From Pseudomonadota bacterium (lineage in GTDB: Bacteria > Pseudomonadota > Alphaproteobacteria > Rhizobiales > Rhizobiaceae), in NCBI GenBank assembly GCA_023428515.1, contig JAEYXI010000125.1, positions 1-6,087 of the forward strand: a DNA stretch of 6,087 nt, written 5' to 3'. Below the pieces are notes generated by a model. The model saw only the letters and a program-made list of their open reading frames with translations, was not told the origin of the DNA and searched no databases. Within the stretch, counting starts at the first letter, position 1; each line of letters begins with the position of its first letter. The position numbers and the translations under genes are program-made. Of the stretch, positions 4,718 through 6,087 are shown piece by piece.

Positions 4718-6087
4718 TCAGCCAAGCTTGATCGCAATCCAAACCAGCGCCAGCGCAATCACCCAGAGCGCGACGCGGCCCCAGCGGGTGGCGCGGGCCT
4801 CGGCCTTGCCGATGCGCGTGGTCGTATCCTCGTCGAAGCGCAGGCCGTTTTCGGCCATCGCGTCGATCTCGCGGGAAAGACGCTCGGCGCGATGCGCGAA
4901 CTCGGGCGCCTGGCGAGCAAGCGAGACCAGCGCGCTGACGCCGTCGCGGGCATCTTCCAGAATGCCGCGGGGCCCGAGATTCTGGCGAATCCAGTCGCCG
5001 ACCACCGGCTCGGAGGTCTTCCACATGTTGAAATGCGGATCGAGCGTGCGCGCCACGCCCTCGACCACGACCATGGTCTTCTGCAAGAGCACGAGCTCGG
5101 TGCGGGTCTGCATGTCGAAGAGGTCAGTAACTTCGAAGAGCAGCGTCAGAAGCCGTGCCATGGAGATGGTTTCGGCCGGCTGGCCGTGGATCGGCTCGCC
5201 GATGGCGCGGATCGCCTGGGCGAAGGCCTCGACATTATGCGTGCGCGGCACGTAGCCGGCCTCGAAATGCACCTCGGCGACGCGCAGATAGTCGCGCGTG
5301 ATGAAGCCGTAGAGGATCTCGGCGAGGAAGCGGCGCTCCTTCTTACCGAGCCGGCCGGTGATGCCGAAATCGACGCCGACGATGGTGCCGTCCGGTTCGA
5401 CGAAGAGGTTGCCGGGGTGCATGTCGGCATGGAAGAAGCCGTCGCGCAGCGTGTGGCGCAGGAAGGACTGGACGAGCGTCGCGGCGAGCGCCTTGAGGTC
5501 GTGGCCGGCGGCGGCAAGTGCTGCCACGTCGGACAGCTTGGTGCCCTCGATCCACTCCATCGTCAGCACGTCGCGGCCGGTGCGGACCCAGTCGACGGCC
5601 GGCACGCGGAAGCCGGGGTCGTCTTTGGTGTTCTCGCCGAGCTCGGAAAGGGCGGCGGCCTCCAGCCTCAGATCCATCTCGATCTTGGTGGTCTGGGCGA
5701 GGGTCTTGGTCACCTCGACCGGCCGCAGCCGGCGCGTGACGGGGATGTAGCGCTCCTGCAGCCGTGCGGCCAGGAAATAGGCTTCGAGATCGTGCAGGAA
5801 GGCGCGGCGCACGCCTGGCCGGATCACCTTGACGGCGGCTTTCGTGGGGACGCCGTCGCGGTCGATTTCGGCGGCGTGGACTTGCGCAATGGAAGCTGCG
5901 GCGACCGGATCGCCGAGGCTGAGGAACAGTTCGCCGACCGGACGGCCGAGCGAACCTTCGATGGCCGCCACCGAGTCGGCCATCGGGAACGTATCCATGC
6001 GATCCTGCAGCAGGGCCAGGTCGAGCGCGATGTCGTTGCCGACGACGTCGGGCCGCGTTGCGAGGAACTGGCCGAGCTTGACATAGG
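4718..6087 (-). CDS. ubiB: UbiB, ADCK-family atypical kinase-like ATPase of ubiquinone biosynthesis (N-terminus cut off)
   Basis: The C-terminal 455 residues are visible; about 70 N-terminal residues should lie beyond the window, judging from a usual length near 520. UbiB is a membrane-associated ATPase of the ABC1/ADCK family required for aerobic ubiquinone synthesis, thought to act on lipid access or the assembly of the Ubi complex rather than as a protein kinase. Numbering the first complete codon as 1, it shows the family KxGQ signature KLGQ (3-6), the A-rich loop DPVAAASIAQVH (59-70) replacing the P-loop, the ATP-binding lysine in AVKVIRP (K86), HADMHPGN (219-226) as catalytic loop, and VDFG (238-241). 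A hydrophobic C-terminal segment (about 433-453) is a likely membrane anchor. The frame is open to the window edge with no start, confirming truncation. It ends immediately before the vapBC promoter. Confidence 0.94.
   Translation of the reverse strand, partial: YVKLGQFLATRPDVVGNDIALDLALLQDRMDTFPMADSVAAIEGSLGRPVGELFLSLGDPVAAASIAQVHAAEIDRDGVPTKAAVKVIRPGVRRAFLHDLEAYFLAARLQERYIPVTRRLRPVEVTKTLAQTTKIEMDLRLEAAALSELGENTKDDPGFRVPAVDWVRTGRDVLTMEWIEGTKLSDVAALAAAGHDLKALAATLVQSFLRHTLRDGFFHADMHPGNLFVEPDGTIVGVDFGITGRLGKKERRFLAEILYGFITRDYLRVAEVHFEAGYVPRTHNVEAFAQAIRAIGEPIHGQPAETISMARLLTLLFEVTDLFDMQTRTELVLLQKTMVVVEGVARTLDPHFNMWKTSEPVVGDWIRQNLGPRGILEDARDGVSALVSLARQAPEFAHRAERLSREIDAMAENGLRFDEDTTTRIGKAEARATRWGRVALWVIALALVWIAIKLG

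Overview
The window is GC-rich chromosomal DNA, and every supported gene lies on the minus strand, so transcription runs from position 6087 towards position 1. Protein character, gene order and base composition suggest an alphaproteobacterium of the Rhizobiales (Mesorhizobium-like). That placement rests on recognition of the proteins, not on a database search. No rRNA, tRNA, CRISPR array, insertion sequence or prophage gene is visible.

Layout in transcription order. (1) 6087-4718: most of ubiB, the ADCK/UbiB atypical kinase-like ATPase of ubiquinone biosynthesis, with its N-terminus beyond the window. (2) 4717-4018: a compact type II toxin-antitoxin module with its own promoter, a striking four-half-site operator, a FitA-like ribbon-helix-helix antitoxin (vapB) and a PIN-domain ribonuclease toxin (vapC) that overlaps it by 4 bases. 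(3) 4007-2778: coaBC (dfp), the bifunctional phosphopantothenoylcysteine synthetase/decarboxylase, starting 10 bases after the vapC stop. (4) 2659-972: panB and panC, joined by a TGATG stop/start overlap. panB starts at UUG and has a two-codon AUG reading frame in its ribosome binding region. (5) 831-478: a small SnoaL/NTF2-like protein. (6) 319-1: the N-terminal 106 residues of a DUF763 protein with a GTG start and its own candidate promoter.

Functionally, panB, panC and coaBC cover most of the route from ketoisovalerate to 4'-phosphopantetheine: ketopantoate formation, pantothenate formation, then the two steps after pantothenate phosphorylation. Ketopantoate reductase, aspartate decarboxylase and pantothenate kinase are not here. 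ubiB next to coaBC is, from memory, a common alphaproteobacterial neighbourhood.

The accessory element is the vapBC module, which sits exactly between the ubiB stop and the coaBC ribosome binding site. It probably places an essential CoA gene downstream of an autoregulated toxin-antitoxin promoter. I see no clearly novel multi-gene system. The most worthwhile signals are the toxin-antitoxin insertion, its 9-bp-phased operator, and the unusual start region of panB.
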